NCBI RefSeq assembly: GCF_045291395.1
Contig: NZ_CP152342.1
Location: forward strand, 3,410,001-3,474,000
Direction of reading: 5' to 3'
From: MR-S7 sp000400995
GTDB lineage: Bacteria; Pseudomonadota; Gammaproteobacteria; Burkholderiales; Burkholderiaceae_C
Length of the DNA: 64,000 nt
Below the pieces are notes generated by a model, which was not told the DNA's origin, ran no database searches, and was given only the letters and a program-made list of their open reading frames with translations. The translations under genes were made by a program, and so were the position numbers. The stretch's first letter is position 1, and every line of letters starts with the position of its first letter. This document shows positions 46,647-55,324 of the stretch, piece by piece.

Positions 46647-46958
46647 TTAAGCGGCGATCGCTTCGATCTGCAGCTCGGTGAACTGCTGGCGATGGCCTTG
46701 ACGTTTCTGATAGTGCTTGCGACGGCGCATCTTGAAGATGCGCACCTTGTCGTGCTTGCCGTGCGCCACGACCGTGGCCTTCACGGTTGCGCCGGACACC
46801 AGGGGCGTGCCCACCTTGAGTTCAGCGCCGTTGCCGACAGCCAGAACCTGGTCGATCACGATCTCCTGGCCCACTTCCGCAGCAATCTGTTCTACCTTAA
46901 TTTTTTCGCCAGCGGCAACGCGATACTGCTTGCCACCGGTTTTTATGACCGCGTACAT
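46647..46958 (-). CDS. rplU: 50S ribosomal protein L21
   Basis: 103 residues from the ATG at 46958 (MYAVIKTGGKQYRVAAGEK), behind AGAGG. The longer frame upstream crosses the leader and is not coding. KMRRRKHYQKRQGHRQQFTEL is the L21 signature. Binds 23S rRNA. First gene of rplU-rpmA. Confidence 0.97.
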   Translation of the reverse strand: MYAVIKTGGKQYRVAAGEKIKVEQIAAEVGQEIVIDQVLAVGNGAELKVGTPLVSGATVKATVVAHGKHDKVRIFKMRRRKHYQKRQGHRQQFTELQIEAIAA

Positions 46959-46978
46959 GTAAACCTCTTTGATCTGGA

Positions 46979-47004
46979 GTTCTGCGAAAGGATTTCCGCA
47001 GAAC
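46979..47004 (-). promoter_or_regulatory. 5' leader hairpin of rplU
   Basis: GTTCTGCG (46979-46986) pairs with CGCAGAAC (46997-47004). It would be at the very 5' end of a transcript starting near 47003, about 20 bases before the start codon. Confidence 0.45.
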
Positions 47005-47009
47005 CGCGA

Positions 47010-47038
47010 ATTGTACAACAACCTGTTTTTCGTGCCTA
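47010..47038 (-). promoter_or_regulatory. Candidate sigma-70 promoter of rplU-rpmA
   Basis: Minus strand: TAGGCA (-35, 47038-47033), 17-base spacer, TACAAT (-10, 47015-47010). Confidence 0.5.
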
Positions 47039-47090
47039 GGACCACCAAGGCAGGCACCCGAGTGCTCCCGGGAGATGCGGCACCGCTTCC

Positions 47091-47096
47091 TATAAT
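47091..47096 (+). promoter_or_regulatory. -10 element of ispB
   Basis: Perfect TATAAT 30 bases before the TTG start of ispB; no clear -35 at 16-18 bases. The divergent rplU promoter is about 55 bases away. Confidence 0.45.
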
Positions 47097-47126
47097 CATT
47101 CGTTTACACCACAGCCCTCAACCACC

Positions 47127-48110
47127 TTGGCCGCCAACTCCCCCCGCACCGCCGCCACCCTCGCCCTGATTTCCGACGACATGCAGGAGGTGGACAAGGT
47201 CATTGCTTCACGCTTGACGTCCTCGGTCGCGCTGGTCGGCGATGTGGCGCGATACATCATCTCGGCAGGCGGAAAGCGGTTGCGCCCGTCACTCCTGCTG
47301 CTGATGAGCGGCGCGCTGCAGTACCAGGGCGCTCAACGCTTCAACCTTGCCGCCGTGGTCGAGTTCATCCATACGGCCACGCTGCTGCACGACGACGTAG
47401 TAGACGAATCCACGCTGCGCCGAGGCCGCCCCACCGCCAACGAGAACTTCGGCAATCCCGCCAGCGTCCTGGTGGGCGACTTTCTCTATTCACGCGCCTT
47501 CCAGATGATGGTGGACACGGGCAACATGCGCGTGATGCAGGTCCTGGCCGACGCTACGAACGTGATTGCCGAGGGCGAGGTGCAGCAGCTCATGAACACG
47601 CACGACGCCTCGCTGGACGAGGCAGGCTACCTGGGCGTGATCCGCTCGAAGACCGCCAAGCTGTTCGAAGCCAGCGCCCGGCTCGCGGCCATCCTCTCCG
47701 ATAGCCCCCCTGCCATCGAGCAGGCCTGCGCCGCCTATGGCCAAGCACTCGGAACCGCTTTCCAGGTGATCGATGACGTCCTGGACTATGACGGCGATGC
47801 CCAGGAGATGGGCAAGAACCTGGGTGACGACCTGCGTGAGGGAAAGGTGACCCTGCCCCTCATCGTCGCCATGCAACGCGGCAGCGACGCCGAACGCGCG
47901 CTGCTGCGCCGCGTGATCGAAACAGGCTCTACCGACGAACTGCCCGCCGTGATCGACATCGTCAGGCGAACCGGCGCCCTCATCGCCACGCGTGAAGCCG
48001 CCGCGACCCAGGCCCGGCTGGCCATGGAGGCACTTTCGCCACTGCCATCCAATTCTTATACTGAAGGTTTGCTACAATTAGCGGCTCAGCTGCTGGAGCG
48101 CCGAGTTTGA
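47127..48110 (+). CDS. ispB: Polyprenyl (octaprenyl) diphosphate synthase
   Basis: 327 residues from a TTG start, the only start that gives the family N-terminus (AANSPRTAATLALISDDM). The first Asp-rich motif DDVVD is at 89-93 and the second, DDVLDYDGD, near 214. It extends isoprenyl chains for the ubiquinone side chain, so it works with the ubi genes in this window. Chain length (8 carbons units assumed) is inferred from the family. Confidence 0.93.
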   Translation: MAANSPRTAATLALISDDMQEVDKVIASRLTSSVALVGDVARYIISAGGKRLRPSLLLLMSGALQYQGAQRFNLAAVVEFIHTATLLHDDVVDESTLRRGRPTANENFGNPASVLVGDFLYSRAFQMMVDTGNMRVMQVLADATNVIAEGEVQQLMNTHDASLDEAGYLGVIRSKTAKLFEASARLAAILSDSPPAIEQACAAYGQALGTAFQVIDDVLDYDGDAQEMGKNLGDDLREGKVTLPLIVAMQRGSDAERALLRRVIETGSTDELPAVIDIVRRTGALIATREAAATQARLAMEALSPLPSNSYTEGLLQLAAQLLERRV

Positions 48111-48132
48111 TACTTGGCGGCCCAGCATCTCG

Positions 48133-48209
48133 CGGGGTGTAGCTTAGCCTGGTAGAGCGCTACGTTCGGGACGTAGAGGCCGGAGGTTCGAATCCTCTCA
48201 CCCCGACCA
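48133..48209 (+). tRNA. tRNA-Pro (anticodon CGG)
   Basis: 77 bases including an encoded CCA. Acceptor CGGGGTG pairs with CACCCCG; anticodon stem CTACG/CGTAG encloses TTCGGGA, anticodon CGG at 48167-48169; T arm GGAGG-TTCGAAT-CCTCT. Twenty-two bases after ispB and upstream of pilB. Confidence 0.97.
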
Positions 48210-48363
48210 GGATTGCATGTCTTGGGCTTGGATGACAAGAGCCCTTCTTTCGCCGCTTTTGTTCACCCGAACACAGTCAACCAAGCGGCCTCCAACACCC
48301 GGCTTATGGCCTGCCTGTTGTCCAGGCAACGCATACCGACGAGCACACCTGTACATGCCATAA

Positions 48364-48378
48364 ATCATCGGCGATGAT
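48364..48378. other. Perfect palindrome upstream of pilB
   Basis: ATCATC-GGC-GATGAT, 40 bases before the pilB ATG, in the 209-base gap after tRNA-Pro. It could be a regulator site or hairpin. No -24/-12 sigma-54 promoter was found in the gap. Confidence 0.35.
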
Positions 48379-48418
48379 AGGCGGGTTTCCTTTTCCGTCT
48401 TAAGAATCCGCTGGTTAC

Positions 48419-50155
48419 ATGGCTGCCGTAGGTACCCCTCAGAAAGAGTCTCCCTCTATTGCTCTGCCAGGCTTGGCGCGGGCGCTCATGTCTGTGGGAA
48501 AACTGAGCCAGAAATCCGCCGAGGATATTTACAAAAAATCACAAACGAGCCGCACCAATTTCATCGCTGAATTGACGGGATCCAACACGATCACACCCAG
48601 CGATTTGGCACATACGGTGTCTGCGATTTTCGGCGCGCCCTTGGTGGATATCAGCGCTATTGATCCGCTGCGCATTCCCAAGGATTTGCTGGACGCCAAG
48701 CTGTGCCAGGCTTACAAGGTGGTCGCGCTGAATAAGCGCAATAACCGCCTGATCGTCGCAACGGCCGATCCCACGGACCAGGAGGCTGCGGAAAAGATCA
48801 AATTCACGACCCAGATGGGCGTGGACTGGATCATCGCCGAGCACGACAAGCTCATCAAACTCATCGATGCGACCTCCAAGAGCGTCAGCGAAACCCTGGA
48901 CACGATTACCAGTGGCGGGGATTTTGAATTCGATGACATTCCCGTCGAAGAGGCATCGGAAAGCAACGAGGCAGCGACCACCGAGGTCGAAGATGCCCCC
49001 ATCGTCAAGTTTCTGCACAAGATGCTGCTGGACGCGTTCAACATGCGGGCATCCGATCTGCATTTCGAACCTTACGAGCACCATTACCGCGTGCGCTTTC
49101 GCATCGACGGGGAATTGCGGGAAATCGCCTCGCCTCCCATTGCGATCAAGGAAAAGCTGGCTTCCCGGATCAAGGTCATCTCCCGCCTCGATATTTCCGA
49201 GAAACGAGTGCCACAAGACGGCCGGATGAAGCTCAAGGTGGGCCCCGACCGGGTGATCGACTTCCGTGTAAGCACCCTGCCGACCTTGTTCGGCGAAAAG
49301 ATCGTGATCCGTATCCTCGATCCGAGCAGCGCCAAGCTGGGGATCGACGCGCTGGGGTACGAGCCCGAAGAAAAAGAACGGCTCCTGCATGCCATCGGCC
49401 GGCCCTACGGCATGATTCTGGTGACCGGACCCACGGGTTCCGGCAAGACGGTGTCCCTCTACACCTGCCTGAACCTGCTGAACAAGCCCGGCGTCAACAT
49501 CGCGACGGCGGAAGACCCGTCGGAAATCAACCTGCCGGGCGTGAACCAGGTCAACGTCAACGAGAAGGCGGGGCTTACCTTCGCCACGGCGCTCAAGGCC
49601 TTCCTGCGCCAGGATCCGGACATCATCATGGTCGGCGAAATCCGGGACCTGGAAACCGCGGACATCTCGATCAAGGCCGCACAGACAGGCCATCTGGTGC
49701 TCTCGACCCTGCACACCAACGACGCACCGACGACGTTGACGCGCATGCGCAACATGGGGATCGCCCCCTTCAACATCGCATCCAGCGTCATCCTGATCAC
49801 CGCGCAACGCCTCGCGCGCCGCCTGTGCCCCAACTGCAAGGCCCCGGCCGACATTCCGCATGAAACCCTGCTGGAGGCCGGCTACCGCGAGGAAGAAATC
49901 GATGGCTCCTGGGTGACCTACAAGCCCGTCGGATGCTCCGCCTGCAACAACGGCTACAAGGGACGCGTAGGCATCTACCAGGTCATGCCCGTTTCCGAAG
50001 AGACGCAACGCATCATCCTGCGCGACGGCAGTGCCCTGGAAATCGCGGAGCAGGCCCGGCTGGAAGGGGTGCGCTCCCTGCGCGAGTCCGGCCTGCACAA
50101 AGCGAAGATCGGCCTGACCTCGCTCGAAGAGGTTCTGGCCGTCACCAACGAATAA
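48419..50155 (+). CDS. pilB: Type IV pilus assembly ATPase
   Basis: 578 residues. The N-terminal MshEN/GSPII_E domain is followed by the secretion ATPase core: Walker A GPTGSGKT near 337-344, the Asp box, Walker B DIIMVGEIRDLETA and the His box GHLVLSTLHTND. A tetracysteine zinc site is formed by CPNC and CSAC near the C-terminus, as in PilB. It drives pilus extension at the inner membrane. First gene of pilB-pilC-pilD-coaE-zapD-yacG. Confidence 0.96.
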   Translation: MAAVGTPQKESPSIALPGLARALMSVGKLSQKSAEDIYKKSQTSRTNFIAELTGSNTITPSDLAHTVSAIFGAPLVDISAIDPLRIPKDLLDAKLCQAYKVVALNKRNNRLIVATADPTDQEAAEKIKFTTQMGVDWIIAEHDKLIKLIDATSKSVSETLDTITSGGDFEFDDIPVEEASESNEAATTEVEDAPIVKFLHKMLLDAFNMRASDLHFEPYEHHYRVRFRIDGELREIASPPIAIKEKLASRIKVISRLDISEKRVPQDGRMKLKVGPDRVIDFRVSTLPTLFGEKIVIRILDPSSAKLGIDALGYEPEEKERLLHAIGRPYGMILVTGPTGSGKTVSLYTCLNLLNKPGVNIATAEDPSEINLPGVNQVNVNEKAGLTFATALKAFLRQDPDIIMVGEIRDLETADISIKAAQTGHLVLSTLHTNDAPTTLTRMRNMGIAPFNIASSVILITAQRLARRLCPNCKAPADIPHETLLEAGYREEEIDGSWVTYKPVGCSACNNGYKGRVGIYQVMPVSEETQRIILRDGSALEIAEQARLEGVRSLRESGLHKAKIGLTSLEEVLAVTNE

Positions 50156-50174
50156 TCGCGACGGAACGACACCA

Positions 50175-51392
50175 ATGGCAACCGCAACATCGAGGGACAT
50201 CAAGGATTTCGTCTTTGAGTGGGAGGGCAAGGACCGCAGCGGAAAGGTCGTCCGCGGCGAGGTACGCGCTTCGGGCGAGAACCAGGTCAAGGCCACCCTG
50301 CGGCGCCAGGGCGTGCTGCCCACGAAGATCAAGAAGCGCCGGATGCGCTCCGGCAAGAAGATCAAGCCCAAGGACATCGCGCTCTTCACGCGCCAGATGG
50401 CCACCATGATGAAGGCGGGCGTGCCCTTGCTGCAGGCCTTCGACATCGTAGGGCGCGGCAATGCCAACGCCAGCGTCACCAAGCTGCTCAACGACATCCG
50501 CAGCGACGTGGAGACGGGTACTTCGCTGAACGCGGCCTTCCGCAAGTACCCCATGTACTTCGACAGCCTTTACTGCAACCTCGTCGAGGCGGGCGAGGCG
50601 GCCGGCATCCTGGAAACGCTGCTGGACCGGCTGGCGACTTACATGGAAAAGACGGAGGCCATCAAGGGCAAGATCCGCTCGGCGCTGATGTACCCAATCT
50701 CGGTGATCATCGTCGCGTTCGTGGTGGTGACCATCATCATGATCTTCGTGATCCCCGCCTTCAAGGAGGTGTTCACCTCGTTCGGTGCCGATCTGCCGGC
50801 TCCCACGTTGTTCGTGATGGCGATCAGTGAATTCTTCGTGTCCTATTGGTACCTGATCTTCGGCGTGATCGGCGGCGGCTTCTACTTCTTCATGCAGGCA
50901 TGGAGACGCAACGAGAAGATGCAACGCTTCATGGACCGCCTGCTGCTGAAGCTGCCCATCTTCGGCGCATTGATCGACAAGTCCTGCGTCGCGCGCTGGA
51001 CGCGCACGCTGTCCACCATGTTCGCTGCCGGAGTGCCGCTGGTGGAGGCGCTGGATTCGGTGGGCGGCGCCTCCGGCAACTCCGTGTACGCGATCGCCAC
51101 GGACAAGATCCAGCAGGAAGTCTCCACCGGCACAAGCCTCACGGCCGCCATGGGCAATGCCAACGTCTTCCCCTCGATGGTGCTGCAGATGTGCGCCATC
51201 GGCGAGGAATCGGGCTCCATCGACCACATGCTGGGCAAGGCGGCCGACTTCTACGAGCAGGAAGTCGATGAAATGGTGGCCGGGCTGTCCAGCCTGATGG
51301 AACCTATCATCATCGTGTTCCTCGGGACGATCATCGGCGGCATCGTCGTGTCCATGTACCTGCCGATCTTCAAGCTGGGCCAGGTGGTCTGA
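50175..51392 (+). CDS. pilC: Type IV pilus inner-membrane platform protein
   Basis: 405 residues with two T2SS-F domains (about 70-195 and 275-400), each with FTRQMATMMKAGVPLLQA or RTLSTMFAAGVPLVEAL, and three membrane helices. The N-terminus FVFEWEGKDRSGKVVRGE is typical of PilC. It links PilB to the pilin assembly site. Nineteen bases after pilB and 3 before pilD. Confidence 0.96.
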   Translation: MATATSRDIKDFVFEWEGKDRSGKVVRGEVRASGENQVKATLRRQGVLPTKIKKRRMRSGKKIKPKDIALFTRQMATMMKAGVPLLQAFDIVGRGNANASVTKLLNDIRSDVETGTSLNAAFRKYPMYFDSLYCNLVEAGEAAGILETLLDRLATYMEKTEAIKGKIRSALMYPISVIIVAFVVVTIIMIFVIPAFKEVFTSFGADLPAPTLFVMAISEFFVSYWYLIFGVIGGGFYFFMQAWRRNEKMQRFMDRLLLKLPIFGALIDKSCVARWTRTLSTMFAAGVPLVEALDSVGGASGNSVYAIATDKIQQEVSTGTSLTAAMGNANVFPSMVLQMCAIGEESGSIDHMLGKAADFYEQEVDEMVAGLSSLMEPIIIVFLGTIIGGIVVSMYLPIFKLGQVV

Positions 51393-51395
51393 CCG

Positions 51396-52274
51396 ATGAC
51401 GGGCTCTTCGCAATGGGACGCCGCGTTGGTCGGCATCCTGGGCCTGCTGATCGGCAGTTTTCTCAACGTGGTGATCCACCGGCTGCCCCGCATGATGGAG
51501 CGCCAGTGGGCAGCGGAGTGCGACCAGTACGCACGCGATGCCGGCCTGCTTCCCGAAGGGGCCGCCCCCGTTCCCACGGAGACTTTCAACCTCTGGGCGC
51601 CACGCTCCCGCTGCCCCTCCTGCGGGCATGAGGTGCGCTGGTACGAGAACATCCCAGTACTCAGCTACATCGGCCTGCGCGGACGCTGCTCGGGCTGCGG
51701 CACGCGCATCAGCGCACGCTATCCGCTGGTGGAACTGCTCACGGGCGCGCTGTTCTACGCCTGCGCGGCCCACTGGGGCTGGTCCGCGGCCACGGCAGCC
51801 TGGTGCGGCTTCTGTGCGGCCCTGGTGGCCCTGGCCTTCATCGACTGGGACACCACCCTCCTGCCGGACGACATTACCCTGCCCCTGCTCTGGGCTGGCC
51901 TGGCCGCAGCCACGCTGCGATGGATCGACGTCACGCCGGCCGACGCCATCCTGGGCGCCGTGGGCGGCTACCTGTCGCTCTGGGCCGTGTACTGGGGCTT
52001 CAAGCTCGCGACCGGCAAGGAAGGCATGGGCTATGGCGACTTCAAGCTGTTCGCCGCACTGGGCGCATGGTTCGGCTGGCAGGCGCTGGTGCCCATCATC
52101 CTGATCGCATCGGTCATCGGAGCGCTCGTGGGCATTGCGATGAAGCTGGCCAGCCACCTGCGCGAGGGCAAGTACGTCCCCTTCGGCCCCTTCCTCGCGG
52201 GCGCGGGAATCGCCGCCATGCTCTGGGGCCCGCAGCAGATCATGCAGGCCATCCTGGCCCTGCTGGGGCTCTGA
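51396..52274 (+). CDS. pilD: Prepilin peptidase and N-methyltransferase
   Basis: 292 residues, about eight hydrophobic helices. The cytoplasmic tetracysteine site CPSC/CSGC and the aspartyl-protease residues (DWDTTLLPDD and GYGDFK) are present, so both pilin cleavage and methylation should be intact. GLLIGSFLNVVIHRLP near the N-terminus is the family signature. Two bases before coaE. Confidence 0.95.
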   Translation: MTGSSQWDAALVGILGLLIGSFLNVVIHRLPRMMERQWAAECDQYARDAGLLPEGAAPVPTETFNLWAPRSRCPSCGHEVRWYENIPVLSYIGLRGRCSGCGTRISARYPLVELLTGALFYACAAHWGWSAATAAWCGFCAALVALAFIDWDTTLLPDDITLPLLWAGLAAATLRWIDVTPADAILGAVGGYLSLWAVYWGFKLATGKEGMGYGDFKLFAALGAWFGWQALVPIILIASVIGALVGIAMKLASHLREGKYVPFGPFLAGAGIAAMLWGPQQIMQAILALLGL

Positions 52275-52276
52275 GC

Positions 52277-52888
52277 ATGCCGCCCCGCAGTTTCCGGCTG
52301 GGCGTGACGGGCGGCATCGGCAGCGGCAAGAGCACCGTGGCCGCCATGCTGGGCACGTTCGGCGCAGCGCTCGTCGATGCCGACAGCATCGCGCGCTCCG
52401 TCACCGAAGCCGGGGGCGCAGCGGTCCCCGCCATCCGCAGTACGTTCGGCGCCGACTACATCGACGCCCAGGGCGCACTGGACCGCGCCCGCATGCGCGC
52501 GCTGGTTTTCGCCGACGCCGGCGCCAAGCTGCGGCTCGAAGCCATCGTCCACCCGCTCGTGGGCCACGCCATCGCACAGGCCGTGCATGAGGCCAGCCTG
52601 GGCGGCCACCGCCTCATCGTGCTCGACATCCCGTTGTTGACGGAATCGCCCCGCTGGCCTCGCCAACTCGATGCCGTGCTGGTGGTGGACTGCCGCGAGG
52701 CCACACAGATCTCCCGCGTGCAGGCGCGCAGCGGGCTCGGCCCCGATGCCGTGCAGGCCATCATGGCCACGCAGAGCAGCCGCGCGGTGCGCCGTGCGGC
52801 GGCCGACATCGTGGTCTACAACGACGGCCTGACGCTCGCGGATTTGCACACAAAGGTACACGGGATCGCCGCATCGTTCGGGCTATGA
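52277..52888 (+). CDS. coaE: Dephospho-CoA kinase
   Basis: 203 residues from the ATG at 52277. P-loop GGIGSGKST near 11-19, the LID/CoA region DADSIAR and HPLV, and DIPLLTES. Catalyses the last step of CoA synthesis. Position between pilD and zapD is conserved in proteobacteria. The open frame extends upstream through pilD but is not coding there. Confidence 0.95.
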   Translation: MPPRSFRLGVTGGIGSGKSTVAAMLGTFGAALVDADSIARSVTEAGGAAVPAIRSTFGADYIDAQGALDRARMRALVFADAGAKLRLEAIVHPLVGHAIAQAVHEASLGGHRLIVLDIPLLTESPRWPRQLDAVLVVDCREATQISRVQARSGLGPDAVQAIMATQSSRAVRRAAADIVVYNDGLTLADLHTKVHGIAASFGL

Positions 52889-52929
52889 TTGCCAGGCGCA
52901 GTTCCGTGCACCCCCAGGAACCCCCTAGC

Positions 52930-53685
52930 GTGATCCTTTACGAATACCCTTTCAACGAGCGGCTGAGAACCTACCTGCGGCTCGAGCACCTGTTCCGCCG
53001 GCTCGGCGAGCTGATGCCCCGCGCGCATCCGCTGGACCACCACTACGCGCTGGTGACGATGTTCGAGATCATGGACGTGGCGGCACGGGCCGACCTGAAG
53101 GCCGACGTGCTCAAGGACCTGGAGCGGCACAAGCACCAGTTCGACGGCTACCGGGGCAACCCCTCCATTTCGGAAGCCGCGCTGGACGGCGTCATCGGCC
53201 AGTTGGACCACTGCTTTGCCGCGCTCAACGGCCAGAACGGCAAAGCCGGCCAGGCACTCACCGAGAACGACTGGCTCATGAGCATCCGCAGCCGCATGGG
53301 CATCCCGGGCGGCACCTGCGGCTTCGACCTGCCGGCCTACTACGCCTGGCAGCACCATGCGCCCCAGGAGCGGCAGCACGATCTGGAAACCTGGGCCGCT
53401 AGCCTGGGCCCGCTGGCCGAATCCGTCTACCTGCTGCTGCGCCTCATGCGCGATGCGGGCCTGCCGCAGAAGGTGGCGGCCGAGCGCGGACAGTTCCAGC
53501 AAAACCTGCCGCAGGGGCGCACGTTCCAGTTGCTGCGCTTGGCGCTGGATCCGGCCCTGCAGGTGATCCCCGAAATCAGCGGCAACCGCCTCATCGTCTC
53601 GGTGCGCCTGATGCGCCAGGAAGAAAACGGGCGCCTGGCCCCCAGCACCGAAGATGCGTTCTTCGAGCTGACGCTGTGCGCTTGA
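52930..53685 (+). CDS. zapD: Cell-division protein ZapD
   Basis: 251 residues from a GTG at 52930, giving the standard N-terminus ILYEYPFNERLRTYLRLE, with AGGA 10 bases before. An ATG at 52885 overlapping coaE would add 15 unlikely residues. ZapD is cytoplasmic and bundles FtsZ filaments at the division ring. Length matches E. coli ZapD (247). The coaE-zapD-yacG order is conserved. Confidence 0.93.
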   Translation: MILYEYPFNERLRTYLRLEHLFRRLGELMPRAHPLDHHYALVTMFEIMDVAARADLKADVLKDLERHKHQFDGYRGNPSISEAALDGVIGQLDHCFAALNGQNGKAGQALTENDWLMSIRSRMGIPGGTCGFDLPAYYAWQHHAPQERQHDLETWAASLGPLAESVYLLLRLMRDAGLPQKVAAERGQFQQNLPQGRTFQLLRLALDPALQVIPEISGNRLIVSVRLMRQEENGRLAPSTEDAFFELTLCA

Positions 53686-53690
53686 ACGCC

Positions 53691-53912
53691 ATGGCCACAT
53701 CCGCCCAGCAGCCTTCCTCCAGCGCCCGGCAGGTGCCCTGCCCCACCTGCGGCGGCCCCAGCCTCTACAGCCCGGCCAACCCCTACCGCCCGTTCTGCAG
53801 CGAGCGCTGCCGGCAGATCGACCTGGGCGCCTGGGCCAACGAGGACTTCCGCATGCCGGCCGAAGCGCCGCCCGAGGACGCCGAATACGGCGACCCCAAG
53901 CGCGCTTCCTGA
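53691..53912 (+). CDS. yacG: DNA gyrase inhibitor YacG (zinc ribbon)
   Basis: 73 residues. Four cysteines, CPTC and FCSERC, form the zinc site; DLGAWANEDFRMP is the family motif after it. Binds GyrB in E. coli. Five bases after zapD; a GTG at 53676 is an alternative start. Confidence 0.92.
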   Translation: MATSAQQPSSSARQVPCPTCGGPSLYSPANPYRPFCSERCRQIDLGAWANEDFRMPAEAPPEDAEYGDPKRAS

Positions 53913-53923
53913 ATAGGCAAGAA

Positions 53924-53973
53924 ATCAGCCTCTAGCGCTTGCTGGAAAAGCGCTGGCAGCTATGATTTTTGAT
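53924..53973 (+). repeat. Dispersed double-hairpin intergenic repeat, copy 9
   Basis: Between the convergent yacG and mutT genes: TCAGCCTCTAGCGCTT, GCTGGAA, AAGCGCTGGCAGCTATGA. The second hairpin is mostly lost. Confidence 0.8.
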
Positions 53974-53975
53974 AA

Positions 53976-54401
53976 TCAACCCAGCACGGACGGGTCGAAC
54001 GCCTCGCCGCGTTCCTCGGCCAGCCACTGCAGCACGGGATAGGCACCGGGCAGCACGGGCCGCACCTGCACCGGCCACTGCTGCCAGCGCATCGCCTGGC
54101 CCTCACGCATCTCGAACTCGCCCTGCCATGCATGCACCTTGCACCAGTGCAGGCGCACGAGCGCGTGCGGATAGTCGTGCTCCGTCACCTTCCAGACCTC
54201 GGCAGGGCCGATGGTCACGCCCAGCTCCTCGATCAGCTCGCGGCGCAGCGCCTGCTCCACCGTCTCGCCCGCCTCGATCTTGCCGCCAGGAAACTCCCAG
54301 TAGCCCGCATACGGCTTGCCCTCGGGCCGGGTGGACAGCAGCAGCGCACCGTCATCCCGCAACAGGATGCCGACGGCCACCTCGGTGTGCTTGCGGCTCA
54401 T
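53976..54401 (-). CDS. mutT: 8-oxo-dGTP diphosphatase, MutT-type Nudix hydrolase
   Basis: 141 residues from the ATG at 54401, which overlaps the DUF815 stop as ATGA. The Nudix box is GGKIEAGETVEQALRRELIEELGV at about 37-60, preceded by YWEFPGGK as in MutT. It removes oxidised dGTP from the nucleotide pool. The longer frame upstream lies within the DUF815 gene. Confidence 0.92.
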   Translation of the reverse strand: MSRKHTEVAVGILLRDDGALLLSTRPEGKPYAGYWEFPGGKIEAGETVEQALRRELIEELGVTIGPAEVWKVTEHDYPHALVRLHWCKVHAWQGEFEMREGQAMRWQQWPVQVRPVLPGAYPVLQWLAEERGEAFDPSVLG

Positions 54402-55270
54402 GCGCCCTGGCGCCCCGCGAAATCGCGCGCGAACTGATAGGCCACACGGCCCGAGCGCGAGCCGCGCTCCAGCGCCCAGACCAGCGCCTCGGGCCGCGCC
54501 GCCTCGATGGTGGCCTGCGACACGCCCAGCGCAGACAGCCACTGCGCAACGATGGCCAGGTATTCCTCCTGGCTGAACGGGTAGAAGCTCACCCAGAGGC
54601 CAAAGCGCTCGGACAGGGAGATTTTCTCTTCCACCACCTCACCCGGGTGGATCTCGCCGTCGGCCGACGTGGTGTAGCTCAGGTTGTCCTTCATCTGCTC
54701 GGGCAGCAGATGGCGCCGGTTGCTCGTCGCGTAGACCAGCACGTTGGGCGTGGCCGCGGCCACCGAGCCATCGAGGATGGACTTGAGCGCCTTGTAGCCC
54801 GCCTCGCCCTCCTCGAAGCTCAGGTCGTCGCAGTAGACGATGAATTTCTCGGGCCGGCCCGAGCACACGTCCACGATGTCGGGCAGGTCGGTCAGGTCGG
54901 CCTTGTCCACCTCGATCAGGCGCAGGCCCTGCGGCGCGTACTGGTGCAGGCAGGCCTTGATGAGCGAGGACTTGCCCGTGCCGCGCGCCCCCGTCAGCAG
55001 CATGTTGTTGGCTGTGCGCCCATGGACGAACTGCTCGGTGTTGCGCTGCACCTTCTCCTTCTGCGCGTCGATTTCCTTGAGGTCGTCCAGGCGCATCACC
55101 GCCACCTGGCGCACGGGTTCCAGCGTGCCGTGGCCGCTGCTGCGCTTGCGGTAGCGCCAGGCCACGGACTGGCTCCAGTCGGGCGCGGTGAGCGGCTGGG
55201 GCAGCACGGATTCGATGCGGGCGATGAGCTGCTCGGCGCGCAGCAGCAAGTGGTCGAATTTTTCGTTCAT
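54398..55270 (-). CDS. DUF815 family ATP-binding protein
   Basis: 290 residues. P-loop GARGTGKSS near 93-101, Walker B-like FIVYCDDLSFEEGE near 143-156, and ATSNRRHLLPEQMKDN, the DUF815 signature. It resembles an AAA ATPase, but the function is unknown. mutT is translationally coupled downstream. A repeat lies immediately before its ATG. Confidence 0.88.
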   Translation of the reverse strand: MNEKFDHLLLRAEQLIARIESVLPQPLTAPDWSQSVAWRYRKRSSGHGTLEPVRQVAVMRLDDLKEIDAQKEKVQRNTEQFVHGRTANNMLLTGARGTGKSSLIKACLHQYAPQGLRLIEVDKADLTDLPDIVDVCSGRPEKFIVYCDDLSFEEGEAGYKALKSILDGSVAAATPNVLVYATSNRRHLLPEQMKDNLSYTTSADGEIHPGEVVEEKISLSERFGLWVSFYPFSQEEYLAIVAQWLSALGVSQATIEAARPEALVWALERGSRSGRVAYQFARDFAGRQGA

Positions 55271-55272
55271 TT

Positions 55273-55324
55273 TGGCCTCTAGCGCTTGCGCATCAAGCGC
55301 AAGCAGCTATTAAACAAATAGCAA
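55273..55324 (+). repeat. Dispersed double-hairpin intergenic repeat, copy 10
   Basis: Fills the gap between the DUF815 start and the argJ stop: GGCCTCTAGCGCTTGCGC, CAAGCGC, AAGCAGCTATT, AAATAGCAA. Confidence 0.85.

Noticed and set aside
48210..48418. Sigma-54 promoter before pilB
   Set aside because: No TGGC-N-TTGC with GG and GC 10 bases apart could be found on the plus strand.
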